64,000 nucleotides of DNA from Arcuatula senhousia. Taxonomy: Eukaryota; Mollusca; Bivalvia; Mytilida; Mytilidae. Both the position numbers and the translations under genes were made by a program. Location: contig OZ020304.1 in assembly GCA_963971305.1 (NCBI GenBank), positions 35,574,502 through 35,638,501 of the forward strand, written 5' to 3'. This document shows, in pieces, positions 1 through 12,269 of this stretch (position 1 is the first letter of the stretch; the number at the start of each line of letters is the position of its first letter). The notes beneath the pieces are model-generated. The model was not told the origin of the DNA, did not search any database, and saw only the letters and a program-made list of their open reading frames with translations.

Positions 1-609
1 GGGCATGATTGTAAAAACACCAAGAACAACAACTCTGTATATTAATAATGTTACTCCAGCTTCATGGTTAATCTTACAGTTGAAATATTCATAATCATAC
101 TGTAAGTCATTTTGTAAGTTGATTGTTGTTGCTATATTAAGAATCAACTGGAACACAGCGATAGCAATCACCAAGGAAACCAGTAGTGAAATTGTACAAA
201 ATTTTCTAAACATAGGGAATGCTTTAATAATAAAAAGTCTCTGTACTGCAACGAAAAAATGTTCCCAAATTGATGTACTTACTAATGCTAGGGAAAACGT
301 CCAAAATAAGCAGAAAAGTGGACCATTTTCCAATTTGGGTAGATGGAGAAGGACTAAAAATATCCCAAGTCTGATGAAACACACGCATAAGTCGGTAACA
401 GCTAAACTAGAAAATAAGCTCATAATGAGCTGAGCAAATTTTGTTTTAGCAAAGGCTGACGTTTTTATAACAACAATATTTCCAAAAAGGCATGTCAACA
501 TTATTGTTGCAATGATGGCTGTATCAAAATATTGTTCCCATTTCAACTGGTTTTCAGTAGTGCTGTTCAACGGGGAGCTTATATTTGAATCCTTTGAGTT
601 GTTATACAT
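1..609 (-). CDS. Rhodopsin-like G protein-coupled receptor, N-terminal part (runs off window)
   Basis: The reverse strand is open from an ATG at 609 down to base 1 without a stop (203 codons), so the gene continues outside the window. The N-terminus (about residues 1-25) is polar, with Asn-Xaa-Ser/Thr sites. Four hydrophobic segments follow at about 30-49, 60-88, 100-128 and 140-163, and a fifth starts near 187. Class A landmarks are in order: GN at 43-44 in TM1, LAVTD at 69-73 in TM2 (the conserved Asp), Cys100 at the start of TM3 and a Cys near 181 in extracellular loop 2 as likely disulfide partner. The DRY position reads QRL (VAVQRL, 120-125), so the acidic residue is missing; the usual TM4 Trp was also not seen. 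A TTTATTTCAG acceptor-like motif lies just upstream of the ATG, so the start may be in a second exon. The ligand cannot be told; this could be one of the orphan, divergent receptors common in molluscs. Confidence 0.82.
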   Translation of the reverse strand, partial: MYNNSKDSNISSPLNSTTENQLKWEQYFDTAIIATIMLTCLFGNIVVIKTSAFAKTKFAQLIMSLFSSLAVTDLCVCFIRLGIFLVLLHLPKLENGPLFCLFWTFSLALVSTSIWEHFFVAVQRLFIIKAFPMFRKFCTISLLVSLVIAIAVFQLILNIATTINLQNDLQYDYEYFNCKINHEAGVTLLIYRVVVLGVFTIMP

Positions 610-839
610 CGCCACTTTACACTGAAATAAACGGAAAAAAAAGCATTCACATTCAATACATCTATATCTCAAATATACTGGTTGATTTTTATTGTCTCTC
701 CTGCAACGAATAGTCTTATGAGGCGAGACCGGCGGCGGCGTAAACTGTTTTGGTAAAGACTTATGTGGAAAATAAATTAATTAAAAAGTATAGTAGCTAA
801 TCATCTGATATTTGGTTAACAGACAGTTGAGGTTATTTT

Positions 840-1080
840 CTACTCAACTGTCACCATGCCGTGTGACCCTGAACCCATTTCACGATTCAGTGACTTTTTG
901 AACTTTATTACTTCTTTGTAATATGGAAAATGTATTTCTTCAAAAGTATAATAGCTAGGCATCTGATAGTTCCTGAAGAATTCATTCTCGTAAGAGTATA
1001 AAAACAAGTCGGTGAGGGGAGAAGCACAGTTTGTGCCCATTGGAATGCAAATTTGTTCTTGAAATTTTTTCCTCCAAATG
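840..1080 (-). pseudogene. Penelope-like reverse transcriptase fragment
   Basis: The reverse strand encodes about 80 residues, interrupted upstream by a stop, that contain ICIPMGTNCASPLTDLFLYS. This is close to the palm motif IPMGTNCAPLLADLFL seen in abundant bivalve reverse transcriptases that I recall as Penelope-like. The expected YIDD-containing continuation is absent: after about 30 residues the similarity fades and the frame ends at 840. It is a short dead relic. The Penelope-like assignment rests on memory of the family, not on a search. Confidence 0.6.
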
Positions 1081-2520
1081 TGACAAACGTGTCTTTACAA
1101 GAAGTTTTTTTTCAGACGACACTTAAGTTTTTCGTGTGATTTAACAAATCGTTTGAGTTCTTTAAAATCCGCGTATGAACCACAGTATGCTTGTTGTCCT
1201 TCTTTGACAGCAGACAAGTTCTTAGTTGAACGGACAGCTCTGTATAGTTCATCAGATGAACATCCAGCAGATTTGATCAAGGTAAACTTTTCAAAGCTTT
1301 TGTTTGTCCCTGTCAACTCTCTGGTTTTTTTTTGTTCAATGTCCAGAAATGGGTCTATTGTTGATAATCTAGGGATTTGTTTGAATCTTAGGCCACGCCG
1401 AATTAATTTCTTGTTCGTCGGACCGCCCGCATGTAAAATTGTTTCCTTAAGAAAAAAATATATATTTCTTCCGCCCGCATTTACCGGAAACCCGCCCGCG
1501 TCCGGCGCCGGAAGTTGTGTTACATAATTTTTTTCATCTCCGCGTTTGAAAATATCTGTCTATTGCAAAGGTAAACAAACATTAATTTGCCGATTTTCAA
1601 CGAAGTGCTCCAAAAAGAGCTCCAATATTGGCGATACATTCAGGATAAAAGACGTTAAACTTAAACGGTTGAAATTCCGTTTCATTCCCCTCAAACATAA
1701 CACTCCGATGTAAACAATGAAATCTGTTGCCACCAAATTTAAAATTGTTACGAAATATGGCAATTGCATGTCTAATGGACCACTCTTACATTCATCTATT
1801 TAAATACATATAAGGGATGTCATACACGATGTATAGTCGACCCCCTTTGTTGATAGAATAAAGTGTCTGTGGTAGAATTAGAATTATTTTTGTTGTCAAA
1901 ACACATTTACAATAAATGGTTCTAACACATTAATACACGTATAGTCGATTTAAAAGCTCATTAGAGCTTGTGTTACTTTGTTAAATATGCATCGACTTTA
2001 AATAAAACTTTGATTGATTGATTGATGTACATACATTCTGAAATCAAATGAAATTAAAGAATATATATTACAGTAATAAACTTTGGGTGGTGGCAGCTCA
2101 ATATCTTACCTCAGATGACCTCAGTTATAACTAAAAATATTAAGGACAATCCCTAACTTATGTGTAAGGACAATGATTGGATATTATTGACACCATCTAT
2201 GAACATCCCACGTGAAACATCCAGTTCACCAAGGATTGTTTTGTCTTATTGTTTTTTTTTAAATAAATTTTTACAAATTGTTATTGTTGTTTTTGTGTTT
2301 TTTATTGTGAATAAAGATTGATAGTTTTGTTTCTTATTTATATTAAATCTTTAAAGCATGCTTTGCCAGCAAGATTGTGGACATAGTTGTACTTGTATAG
2401 TGTTATGGACTGTCTCTTGGTCTGCCAATGCCTAATGATAGAAAGCCAAGACAGCAACTCTTCAGAGAGAAAAACAACTCAAGACAATTATTTCCTGTGT
2501 AAACAATTTATTAATCAATT
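1081..2520. other. Non-coding stretch without recognised gene
   Basis: Short open frames exist on both strands (for example 1153-1527 plus, 1095-1316 minus, 1560-1769 minus), but I recognise no domain in any. 1420-1515 carries repeated CCGCCCGC words in otherwise AT-rich DNA. A short GATT-type microsatellite lies near 2009-2025, after a TTTAAATAAAA stretch that looks like a retroelement tail. Confidence 0.4.
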
Positions 2521-2589
2521 GGAAAAGCCATAAAATACTAAGAACAAACATTTATTATACTTTAAATAGAATTTTTTTAATATTTCATG

Positions 2590-2770
2590 TTTTTTCTTCA
2601 AAAATAAAAATAATCGCTCGCTCGCATCAGTTAAACATTAAAAACAAGGAAAAAAACTTTTTAAAAATTTAAAAACAAGTCGCTCGCCTGAAGAAATATC
2701 AGTCGCTCCAAAAAATCTGATTTTCAGAAAAAAAATTAATAAAAATAATTTCGCTCGCTCGCTCCTTTTT
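2590..2770. repeat. CGCTCG-word interspersed repeat region
   Basis: Words of the form TCGCTCGCTCG recur at 2614, 2680, 2710 and 2750, separated by A/T-rich segments containing runs of A. This looks like a degenerate low-complexity interspersed repeat. No coding potential was seen. Confidence 0.45.
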
Positions 2771-2999
2771 TTAAAAGTCAAAATCCAAAGAACAAGAAAT
2801 TAATTCTGTGTGGCCTTATGTACTAGTATTGTATTTCAGTTTGTGGCCAATGCAAGACATCGAGCAGTGACCTCTGGTCACGTTGAAGACTGCTGGCTGT
2901 TTTTCCATTGTGATTTTTTTAATTGCAGTTTCTTTAATGTTGGTTGTGTCGCGTTCACTTATTCCACATCTCTTTATCGTCTATTGGAAATAAAATATA

Positions 3000-3175
3000 G
3001 TTGACATTTCTCAGTTCCAACTTTGAAGTTAGAAATGTCAAGTTGAAAGTAGAAAAAAATCTAATTTGAAGTGAGAAAACGTCAACTTGAAACTGAGAAA
3101 TGTTAATTGGAAGTAAGAAATGTTAATTTAGAAGTCAGAAATGCCAACTTGAAAGTGAAATGTGATAGAACTAGT
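3000..3175. repeat. Degenerate ~28-bp tandem repeat
   Basis: About six diverged units built on a core like AACTTGAAGTGAGAAATGTC occur head to tail. Unit length varies by a few bases and spacers differ, so it is an old minisatellite. Confidence 0.7.
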
Positions 3176-3715
3176 GGCGTTTCCGGTATTTCGTTGCCCA
3201 GAAGACCAGTAAGACACTAAACTTGCGACCAACGACTCAAATACATAAATAAAAAGATGTTTTACTATCATTATCAATTAGGAATTGAAATTAAACTAGC
3301 GTTAACATACCTTTGTATAATTCTACCCTCGGACTGCCAATACTGAAAGAACGGGTGCGGTCATCGCTTTTTCTAAAGTAATATTGATTTTCTTAATACC
3401 TGGAACTTAGAATTATAAGTAGAGAAAATCGTGTCAGTAAAACATTATTATAGTCCATTTATGTATTTATTTAAGAGGAGTCCACATTTTATGCAGGTAT
3501 TAAGAGAAGAATATTTCAGAAAATATGTGCTAAATTTGATACCGAAAATTGAAAATCCCCCTTCCCCAATAATCGAAAAAGTTAGAGTAAAATTTCCATG
3601 GAATGTCTTCAGCTAGTAAAAAAAAACACCTCAAGACCCTTACTTACAAATCAAGAAAATAAGAATATGAGTGCTCATGACCACGTGTGACCCCCTCAAC
3701 ATATATACGTTAAAA
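3176..3715. other. Non-coding stretch
   Basis: AT-rich sequence with no recognised gene. The short frame at 3431-3616 has no domain and no splice context that I trust. Confidence 0.35.
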
Positions 3716-4315
3716 CTAAAAAATGTGTTTATGAGTCGCGGACCTTCTTGGTCATTGACCACATCATCACATAGTACCCGAGAAATGGACATTCACTAAA
3801 TTTTTCTTGCGTAAATTATAGGTCACAGTGTGTGACTCAATTTTTAGTAGATAGTATCGTGCTTCCAAAAAGATCGATGCATGTAGTGAAATATTGACCC
3901 AAGCATGTAGTACACGAGATATTAAACTTAAGAGCTAAACCAAAGTTATTCATGCGCAAAATATAGCCCACAGTAGCCTAATTTCTAGTGGGAGGTGTCA
4001 TGCTACCAAAGACACTTCTAGTGGTACATAAAATACCATTAACCCCTATCCTGTAGTATCTGAGATATGGACCATAAAGGTCGGTCATGTATAATCAAAA
4101 ATACAACAAAAATTAAAATAAAATAGCTTACAATGACCTTAATTTCTTGTGGGTGACGTAGCGCTTTGCAAGACATCTCTAGTGATGAATTATCATTGAC
4201 CCCTGGCCGATATTAACTATACGAGACTAACCAATAACTTAACCGAACTGTTTCGAACATACGGATTATGGCAAACTATATGCCCGATCAACATATGTGG
4301 GCGGCCCATAAAAAA
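3716..4315 (-). mobile_element. Tandem-repeat-cored Helentron-like element, family B (copy 2, inverted)
   Basis: Read on the minus strand, this starts with a hairpin-like head matching the family-B copy at 11351 (ATGGGC...CCGCCCACATATGTTGATCGG). It continues with about three diverged ~148-bp units containing TTAGGTCACTGTGACC-like words and ends with a CTCATAAACACA-type tail before TTAG. Head, core order and tail all match the plus-strand copy at 11351-12266. No protein is encoded, so it is non-autonomous. It is more diverged than the plus-strand copy. Confidence 0.65.
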
Positions 4316-5185
4316 GCTAGACAAATCTGTATGATTCTACGTTGCACCGCAACAATAACTCTATTTTATTTTAGTAAATGTAACTGAATTTTGTTCAGGT
4401 TTAGAACGTAATTTCTACAAAAATAGCGAATTAAACCCTTCTGAAAGTGTGCGCAACTACATGTTTGCTTATACCGAGTTTCATAAATGTCTGTTTACCG
4501 ATTTAGATTTATAGAGATTCTGACTATAAGTGCTTTCGTAGCATCTTTCGTAATAGATTTATCATTCTTCTCAGAGATTTTTCATTCAGTTTTGGCAGTT
4601 TACCGGTGTCATGGGTATATCATATTTAATTTAGTGCTCAAGTCTTATTTGTATTTAATGCAACCAAGTTTTTTAAATCAAAATTATAAATCTTTATTTC
4701 ATATTTGTGTCAGGTTACACAAAACAACAAACATGTTAAAATCGTAGACACCTGGTTTAAGAATTGTAATTGCATATTTAATCCAAGGTAGGACACCTGT
4801 GTTCTTAACTAACACCATTTAAGAACGAAAATTAGCTTTTACGCTAAAAATGTTTTTTTTTATATCAGCCGTCTACTGATACTTTGCTATCTAAAAAACA
4901 CATAGGAATAATAATAAGCATGCTTAAAATGTGTAGTTTGTTTCGAGTAAAGTTAGAAAAACTAAAATCGCTGATCATTATTTTCTAATGAAGCACAAAA
5001 TGAGGGAAAACAAAGCATTATAAATTCTTGGCAAGCTCTTTGTTATTAGTAGATCTGCGCGTTTCATTTATCTATCTTTTATATTCATCAAAGGTGCAGA
5101 TGGCTAAGCATAGACAGACATTACTAAACTTAGAAAAAATAAAGATGTTTAATTAAATTTGGCTATCAAGAGAATGTACTCGAGG
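4316..5185. other. Non-coding stretch
   Basis: AT-rich DNA. The open frame at 4487-4747 is hydrophobic, but low-complexity AT-rich DNA often gives such frames. Nothing recognised. Confidence 0.35.
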
Positions 5186-5187
5186 TG

Positions 5188-5908
5188 CCTCGTCTGACGA
5201 AACTTGTGGTCTAAAGGTGTGACTTTTTTCCTCGGCTGACGAAATTTGTGGTCTTGAGGTTTGACTTTTTTCCTCGTCTGACAAAACTTGTGGTCTTAAG
5301 GTTTGACGTTTTTCCTCGTCTGACAAAACTTGTGGTCTTAAAGGTTTGACTTTTTTCCTCGGCTGACGAAATTTGTGGTCTTGAGGTTTGACTTTTTTCC
5401 TCGTCTGACAAAACTTGTGGTCTTAAGGTTTGACGTTTTTCCTCGTCTGACAAAACTTGTGGTCTGAAGGTTTGACGTTTTTCCTCGTCTGACAAAACTT
5501 GTGGTCTTAAGGTTTGACATTTTTCCTCGTCTGACAAAACTTGTGGTCTTAAGGTTTGACATTTTTCCTCGTCTGACAAAACTTGTGGTCTTAAGGTTTG
5601 ACGTTTTTCCTCGTCTGACAAAACTTGTGGTCTTAAAGGTTTGACATTTTTCCTCGTCTGACGAAACTTGTGGTCTTGAGGTTTGACTTTTTTCCTCGTC
5701 TGACAAATTTGTGGTCTTAAGGTTTGACTTTTTTCCTCGTCTGACAAATTTGTGGTCTTAAGGTTTGACTTTTTTCCTCGTCTGACAATACTTGTGGTCT
5801 TAAATTTTGACTTTTTTCCTCGTCTGACAAAACGTGTTGTGTTGTCTTAAGGTTTGACCTTTTTCCTCATCTGACAAAACTTGTGGTCTTAAGGTTTGAC
5901 TTTTTTCT
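5188..5908. repeat. ~42-bp minisatellite, about 17 units
   Basis: A 42-bp unit (core TTTTTCCTCGTCTGACAAAA, then CTTGTGGTCTTAAGGTTTGAC) repeats about 17 times with units of 41-44 bp. Because 42 is a multiple of three, the minus strand stays open for 178 codons and gives a repetitive SDEEK/QTLRPQ-like peptide. Indels in some units shift the frame and no flanking exon was found, so I treat it as a minisatellite and not as a gene. Confidence 0.85.
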
Positions 5909-8900
5909 TTACCTCATAAGCTTAAATGTGTGTCAGTATCATGAAATACTACAGAGAACGGAACGAGTTACTAGTAAGCCTCGGAAACAATTTTCTGACG
6001 GACAGAAAGCTGGAATGCCGAACCCAATTCTCTTCTGCTTTCCCGAAAATGTAAAATTACTGAATTGTAACAATGTGTTTTAAGCAGTGAACGAAAAGCA
6101 GAGGCAAAAAGTTTTAAGTCGTGTGCCGACGTACTAACCTTTACATAAAGAACCGACTACTAAGTATTCACGTGGTTCAAGTGAAATACGGGGATTTCAC
6201 ACTGGCAATGACAAGTTTTGTTTTGAGTCTTTGATATTTTTTCGATGAATTGTACTCCATAGAATTTCTCCACAGGATTCAAACAGTTTAAGCGATCCGT
6301 TTCCAAAGGATGCGTAGATAAATAGAGTGATCGATAAAGTGTATTTTAACGAATACATTTGGAAATAAATATAACCCTATACCTTTTTGTTTAACACATA
6401 AACACCGTCAAAATTCTTAGCTACATGTACAAACAATGTTATGTAACCATGAATTCGACTAACTACGGTAACATAGCTATCTGCAAAACAATATGTTAGG
6501 GTCAACTGATTTGTATAACCCGTGAAAGAACAACATGTTCTGTACCAACGTACTTCACAGACAAGAGCTAACAAAGCATGAACGTTGGCCAATATCATTT
6601 TGTAACTGGCACATCCTATTACTCGTAACGCACGTGAATACAAAATGAAAGGTTGGCGAAGGTTGCTTTATCTGTCCTAGTTAATAGTAATAAATATTAA
6701 CATAAATTTATGATCGTCATGATCGTATTTTGCCTCAATTGATTGTGAGTGTATCATAAAGTCTATTAAAATTTTCTTTTGATGGTTTGGAAGGAAACAT
6801 ATATTTAAGGATGCACATAGCAGCTTTTCAAGTAAGATACTATATTGAAAATGTTTTAATTTTTTATACTATAAGAGCCAACGAGCGATATGGTTTTATT
6901 GTGAATATTTTAAATATTATACATGAATTTTCGGAGAGCGGTGATCTTTATGAACATCATCATAAGAACCTCGACCAATTTAAGTAAAAATCAATTTTAA
7001 TTCAGTGACTCTTTCTTTGGTTATGCGACTGCTTCTTTCATGTACTGAAAGTATTTTACTTATTTGTTTTTGTACAAATAGTCTTATTGTCGCTCGTTTG
7101 TTAAATATACATGTACTTGTATAGTCGAAAATATTTCCAACCGTTAAGGCAGCAGCAAGAATCCTCTGAGCGTTTTATTAACCCCTCTGCATATTCGAAT
7201 AGAATGAATAACAAATATTTACTTCATTTAGAAACATAGCTTTCTTATAAATCAGCATTTTGTCAACAAACCATAGACAGCTTCAAATTGAATCAGCCGT
7301 GTTCACTTCAAACGACGTTACCGATATTTACCTGTACACTGAGAAATCTGTCAGAACGTTGTAAAACTCGACGTCAATTTTAGTTAGATTCTTTTGCTGT
7401 TTTTACGTATAGGCAATGTTTACGAAACCGTATCTTAAAAACGAAGTCCGGTACATATCCTTTATTTTACCTCATTGCATCGCATATTTTCCAAGGAACA
7501 TAATGTTAGTTTTTGTTCAAAATTTGGATATTGCAAGTCCAATTTTGTGTCAAAAAAGTAAAAGTAAAGGGTGTGTAAGTTGCGTTTTTCCTATATGTCT
7601 TTGTTAATTTCCCGCCAAAATTGCAGTTTTTAAATGCATATATTTCAAAAACGAGGTCCGGGACCCTCATTTTTTATTTCATATATGGATGTATATTAGT
7701 AAGAACTATGTGTCTGTAAATTTTAATTAAAATCTGGATATATGTCATTTGGTATCGTCCCACCTTTCTCTCTCAAACGTAAGATCGCGTGGGTTTAGTT
7801 TTTTTCTCGGGTTGTTGCCTTTGGTTTCGCATGGTTTTGTCTGTGCCTTTTCGGACTTGTGAAATTCAAATGCACAGTTGGTATTTCAGTGCCGCAATCG
7901 ATGGAGCCTCTAAAGCCCAAGCACTTCTTGGGAATCTGGATGCAAAATATATAGTTATCTGGCACCCAAAAAATATTTTTTTTTCAATGCACATGATTTA
8001 TAAAATAAAGCATGAGGTTTTTCCTTCGTGATGAGAAAGGATGGTATCTATTGTCTCGACAAAGGAAATGTTTTCCCTAAACCTTACATGACATTAATTG
8101 TTTTAGCGAGATTCTATATTTATATTTCTCATATCTATATCCAGTAATTAGTTGCTAATTAACCTCTCAAGATTTACTCTGATAACGTAATAAAGTAGAA
8201 TTACAAGTATTTTGTCCCTTGTCCTAATTAATAATTTAGAAGATAACCTAAGAATTATTATACGTCTTGTAAGAAAAGAATTTGTTGATCCAACCTATAT
8301 TGTAAAGATAGTACAGTTGCATCACAGTATACACTTATAAACATTGAATGATTTGACAAGAAAAAGGTATTAAAGACGTGAAAGATGTTGCTTTGGAATT
8401 TATTGTTCACTTATTGTTCCGTTTTTCGTCTGTGCTTTGCCTTTCGAACTTTACTCAAGGTCACTGTGGGATGCATAGTACAATGTACTTTGAAATGGCA
8501 TAAGTTGGTAAAGTTGGTGATGCAGCGGGAACTCGAAAGGAGTAATAAAACGAACATGAAAAGTAAGATAACCAAGATTATAGGAAAAAGATGTTTAAAT
8601 CCCAATTAGCACAATACAAGACCAATATGTAGACAACATACTGGCCAAAGCTATCTGAAAAAACCTATGAGATACAACAGCTGTCATGCTGTTTACTCTG
8701 TTAACCGCACCTCACAAAACGACGTGTAGGTAGTTGCACACCCAATTTATTTAATATATATTTCGTATAAATACTGCTCTCAGTATTTATAATTGCTAAC
8801 TAAATACCATAAACAGAGTGGTACGATAAGTTTTACTACTTATTCTTATATAAAGTAATAGGTAGGCTGATTTAGACACTTTTATGTAACTTGTGCACCG

Positions 8901-9200
8901 TAGTTGATATAGTTATTCAGTGAACATAAAATAAAAACCTAATTTTTATAATACTAGTAGTGTAATTTTGCAGAAAAACATCAGTTTCAAAGCTCAAACC
9001 AATTTTCTTATCTTATTCGTTTGCATTTCTGTTAAGAGTTATCAATATATCATTTCATGACATTATTCATAAAATCATAATAGTCTGATCAAAGAAGCAA
9101 AGATATTCTAAACGGGCATTCGACTCTCAAAATCCGTGAAAACAAAGACAAAACCAAGATATGCCGAAGACAATGCTTGATAGTACCAAAAAACCCCACA

Positions 9201-9231
<31 letters not shown>

Positions 9232-9444
9232 CAAAAAACAACACACAAAGTAAAAAAAGGAACACAAAAACAAACAAACAAACAAAACATTGCAATTAGT
9301 TACGTAAAACCAAAAGTTTTTTCATAAAGGGCAAGAAGTTCCTGCCTCCCATTTATTCATCGAATCTGGTACAACAGTAAAGAAATAAGAAAACTATATG
9401 TCAGTCAACATTAACGCGCATCCGTGAAAGATCGAATTCTCCCT
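5909..9444. other. Long gene-free stretch
   Basis: AT-rich, with scattered short frames of no recognisable content. 7780-7880 and 8395-8440 resemble the 3' tail of the Penelope-like family found at 16911 and 26294 (a T-rich run with TGTGCCTTTTCGGACTTG), at low confidence. A poly-C run followed by poly-A lies at 9202-9229. Confidence 0.4.
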
Positions 9445-11211
9445 TTTAATGGCTCACCTTGACCGAAGGTCCAGGTGAGCTATTGCCATCATTTGGCGTC
9501 CGTCGTGGTCTGTCGTCGTCGTCTGTTTACAGTTTTTCAAAAATCTTCTCCTCTGAAATAACTGAACAGAATTCAATGAAACTTGGTATGATTGATCCTT
9601 AGGGTGTCTTGCATTAAAGTTGTGTTTCGATTTTTGATTCATCAAAAACATGGCCGCCCTGGCTAAAAATAGAATAGAGGAGTCAGACTGCTGTTTTCGG
9701 CTTGTGATTCATAAAGTATAAGAGATAGATGAAATATCATGCCACACTACTGCTTCAGGATCAAAAGTTCTACAAAAGTCTCCATTTAATCGAAGTTGTC
9801 AGATGACCCCTTATAGGGGTTACGGCCCCTTAAAGGTAAACAATAGCATTTTTTCATGTTTTTGCCCTATAGTATGAGAACTATTGCAGATAGAGAAAAG
9901 CTGTTGCTTGCTTAAATGCTCAGCTCATTAAGCTCTACAAAAGTCTCCATAGGTTCGAAGTTGTCAGATGACCTCTTATAGGGGTTACGGCCCCTAAAAT
10001 AATGTTTTTTCATGTTTTTGGCTTATAGAAAGAAAATTATTGCTGATAGAGAAAAGATGTTGCTTGCTTAAATGTTCAGCTCATTTAGCTTAACAAAAGC
10101 ATTCATAGGGTTAAAGTTGTCAGATGACCCCTTATAGGGGTTACAGCTCCTTAAAGGCAAAAAGTAGTGTTTTTGGTCTATAGAATGAAAACTTTTGCAG
10201 ATAGAGAAAAGCTGTTGCTTGCTTAAATGTTCAGCTCATTTAGCTTTACAAAAGCATTCATAGGGTCAAAGTTGTCAGAGGTCCCCTTATAAGGGTTACA
10301 GCTCCTTAAAGGCAAAAAGTAGTGTTTTTGGCCTATAGAATGAAAACTTTTGCAGATAGAGAAAAGCTGTTGCTTGCTTAAATGTTTTGCTCATTCAGCT
10401 CTACTAAAGCATTCATAGGGTCAAAGTTGTCAGAGGTCCCCTTATAAAGGTTTCAGCCCCTTAAAAATGAAAAGTAGTGTTTTTGACCTATAGAATGAAA
10501 ACTATTGCAGATAGAGAAAAGCTGTTGCTTGCTTAAATTTTCAGCTCATTTAGCTCTACAAAAGTCTCCATAGGGTTAAAGTTGTAAGATGACCCCTGAT
10601 AGGGGTTACAGCTCCTTAAAGGCAAAAAGTAGTGTTTTTGGCCTATAGAATGAAAACTTTTGCAGATAGAGAAAAGCTGATGCTTGCTTAAATGTTCTGC
10701 TCGTTTAGCTCTAATTAAGTCTCCATAGGGTGGAAGCTGATAGATTACCCCTTAAAGGAGTTACAGCCCCTTAATACTGAAAAATAGTTTTTTTTGCTTA
10801 CAGTATGAAAACTATTGCTGAAAGAGAAAAGCTGTTGCTTGCTTAAATGTTAAGTGTATTTTGCTCTACAAAGTTTCCATTGGGTCAATGATGTCAGATG
10901 ACCCCTTATAGGGGTTACGGCCCCTTAAAGGTGAAAAATAATGTATTTGGTCTTAAGAATGAAAACTTTTGCAGATAGAGAAAAGCGTTTGCTTGCTTAA
11001 ACATTCAGTTCATTAAGCTCTACAAAAGTCTTCATAGGCTTGAAGTTGGCAGATGATCACTTAAAGGGTTTTTTGCTTATAGAATGAAAACTATTGCAGA
11101 GAGAGAAAAGCATTTTCTTGCTTAAACATTCAGCTCATTTAGCTATACAAAAGACTCCATAGATTTGACATCAAGACCAGGTGAGCGATTCAGGCTTCAG
11201 GGAGCCTCTAG
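9445..11211 (+). mobile_element. Tandem-repeat-cored Helentron-like element, family A (copy 1)
   Basis: The 5' head has a palindrome around CTCACC...GGTCCAGGTGAG, then GGCGTCCGTCGT microsatellite-like sequence and a conserved CTTCTCCTCTGAAA block. About eight core units of ~155-165 bp follow (core words GATGACCCCTTATAGGGGTT and AGAGAAAAGCTGTTGCTTGC), then a tail GACCAGGTGAGCGATTCAGG, a small hairpin AGGCT...AGCCT and a CTAG|T end. The 5' CTCACCTGG word is inverted near the 3' end (CCAGGTGAG) before the hairpin. That layout matches non-autonomous Helentrons and bivalve 'pearl' elements. No open frame. Confidence 0.72.
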
Positions 11212-11350
11212 TTTGTCTACAGGTGCATGATGACATGTTGACCTTAAGGTTTAAATATTTATTTTCAGGTTAAATAGTTGAATCAAATGTTATGGTTTAA
11301 ATATGCTTAAAACTAGTTCACCAAATACCATTTTTAAAAATTTTTGTTTA

Positions 11351-12266
11351 TTTTTTATGGCCCGACCACGTATGTGGATCGGACATATAGTTTTACCCTT
11401 GTCCGTCCGTACGTACGTCCGTAACACTTTGGTTAAGTTCTTGGTTAAGGTCCATTACTCTGATACTAGATGTTGGGGGTCAATGATATTTCACCACCAG
11501 ATGGGTCTTGGGTAGGGCTACACCACCCACTAGAAATTAGGTCACTGTGACCTATATTTTATGCATGAACGACTTCGGTTAAGTTCTTGGTTAAGGTCCA
11601 TAACTTGGATACTAGGTGTTGGGGGTCAATGATATTTCACTACTAGATGTGTCTTAGGTAAGGTGACACCACCCACTAGAAATTAGGTCACTGTGACCTA
11701 TATTTTACGCATGAATGACTTTGGTTAAGTTCTTGGTTAAGGTCCCTAACTTGGATACTAGATGTCGGGGGTCAATGATATTTCACTACTAGATGTGTCT
11801 TAGGTAAGGTGACACCCACCCACTAGAAATTAGGTCACTGTGACCTATATTTTACGCATGAATGACTTTGGTTAAGTTCTTGGTTAAGGTCCATATCTCA
11901 GATACTACATGTTGGTGGTCAATGGTATTTCACCACTAGATGTGTCTTGGGTAACATGACACCACCCAATAAAAATTAGGTCACTGTGATCTATATTTTA
12001 TGCATGAACAACTACGGATAAGTTCTTGGTTAAGGTCCATATCTTGAATACTACATGTTAGGGGTCAATAATATTTCACTATTCGATGAGTCTTGGTTAC
12101 ATGGCACCACCCACCAGAAATAAGGTTACAGCGACCTATATTTTACACATGAACACTTTTAATTAACTTTTTGGTCAAGGTCCATATCCCAGTAAATACA
12201 CATTGAGGGTCAATGATATTTCAAGAATGGGAAGGCCATCCTGTGGCTCATAGACACATTATCTAG
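11351..12266 (+). mobile_element. Tandem-repeat-cored Helentron-like element, family B (copy 1)
   Basis: It opens with ATGGCCCGACCACGTATGTG, a hairpin closed by GTGGATCGG, then a GTCCGTCCGTACGTACGTCC stretch. About five and a half units of ~148 bp follow, with core words GGTTAAGTTCTTGGTTAAGG and TTAGGTCACTGTGACCTATA. The 3' part contains AAGGCCAT, inverted relative to the 5' ATGGCC, and ends ACACATTATCTAG|T. The architecture is the same as in families A and C, but the sequence is different. Confidence 0.7.
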
Positions 12267-12269
12267 TTT

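Noticed and set aside
119..433. Plus-strand frame of 104 residues
   Set aside because: It is the shadow of the GPCR on the opposite strand, which shows class A motifs.
1153..1527. Plus-strand frame of 124 residues
   Set aside because: No domain is recognised; it overlaps a minus-strand frame and contains a GC-rich repeat-like end.
8385..8609. Overlapping frames on both strands
   Set aside because: Both are short with no motif, and the start resembles a Penelope-like tail.
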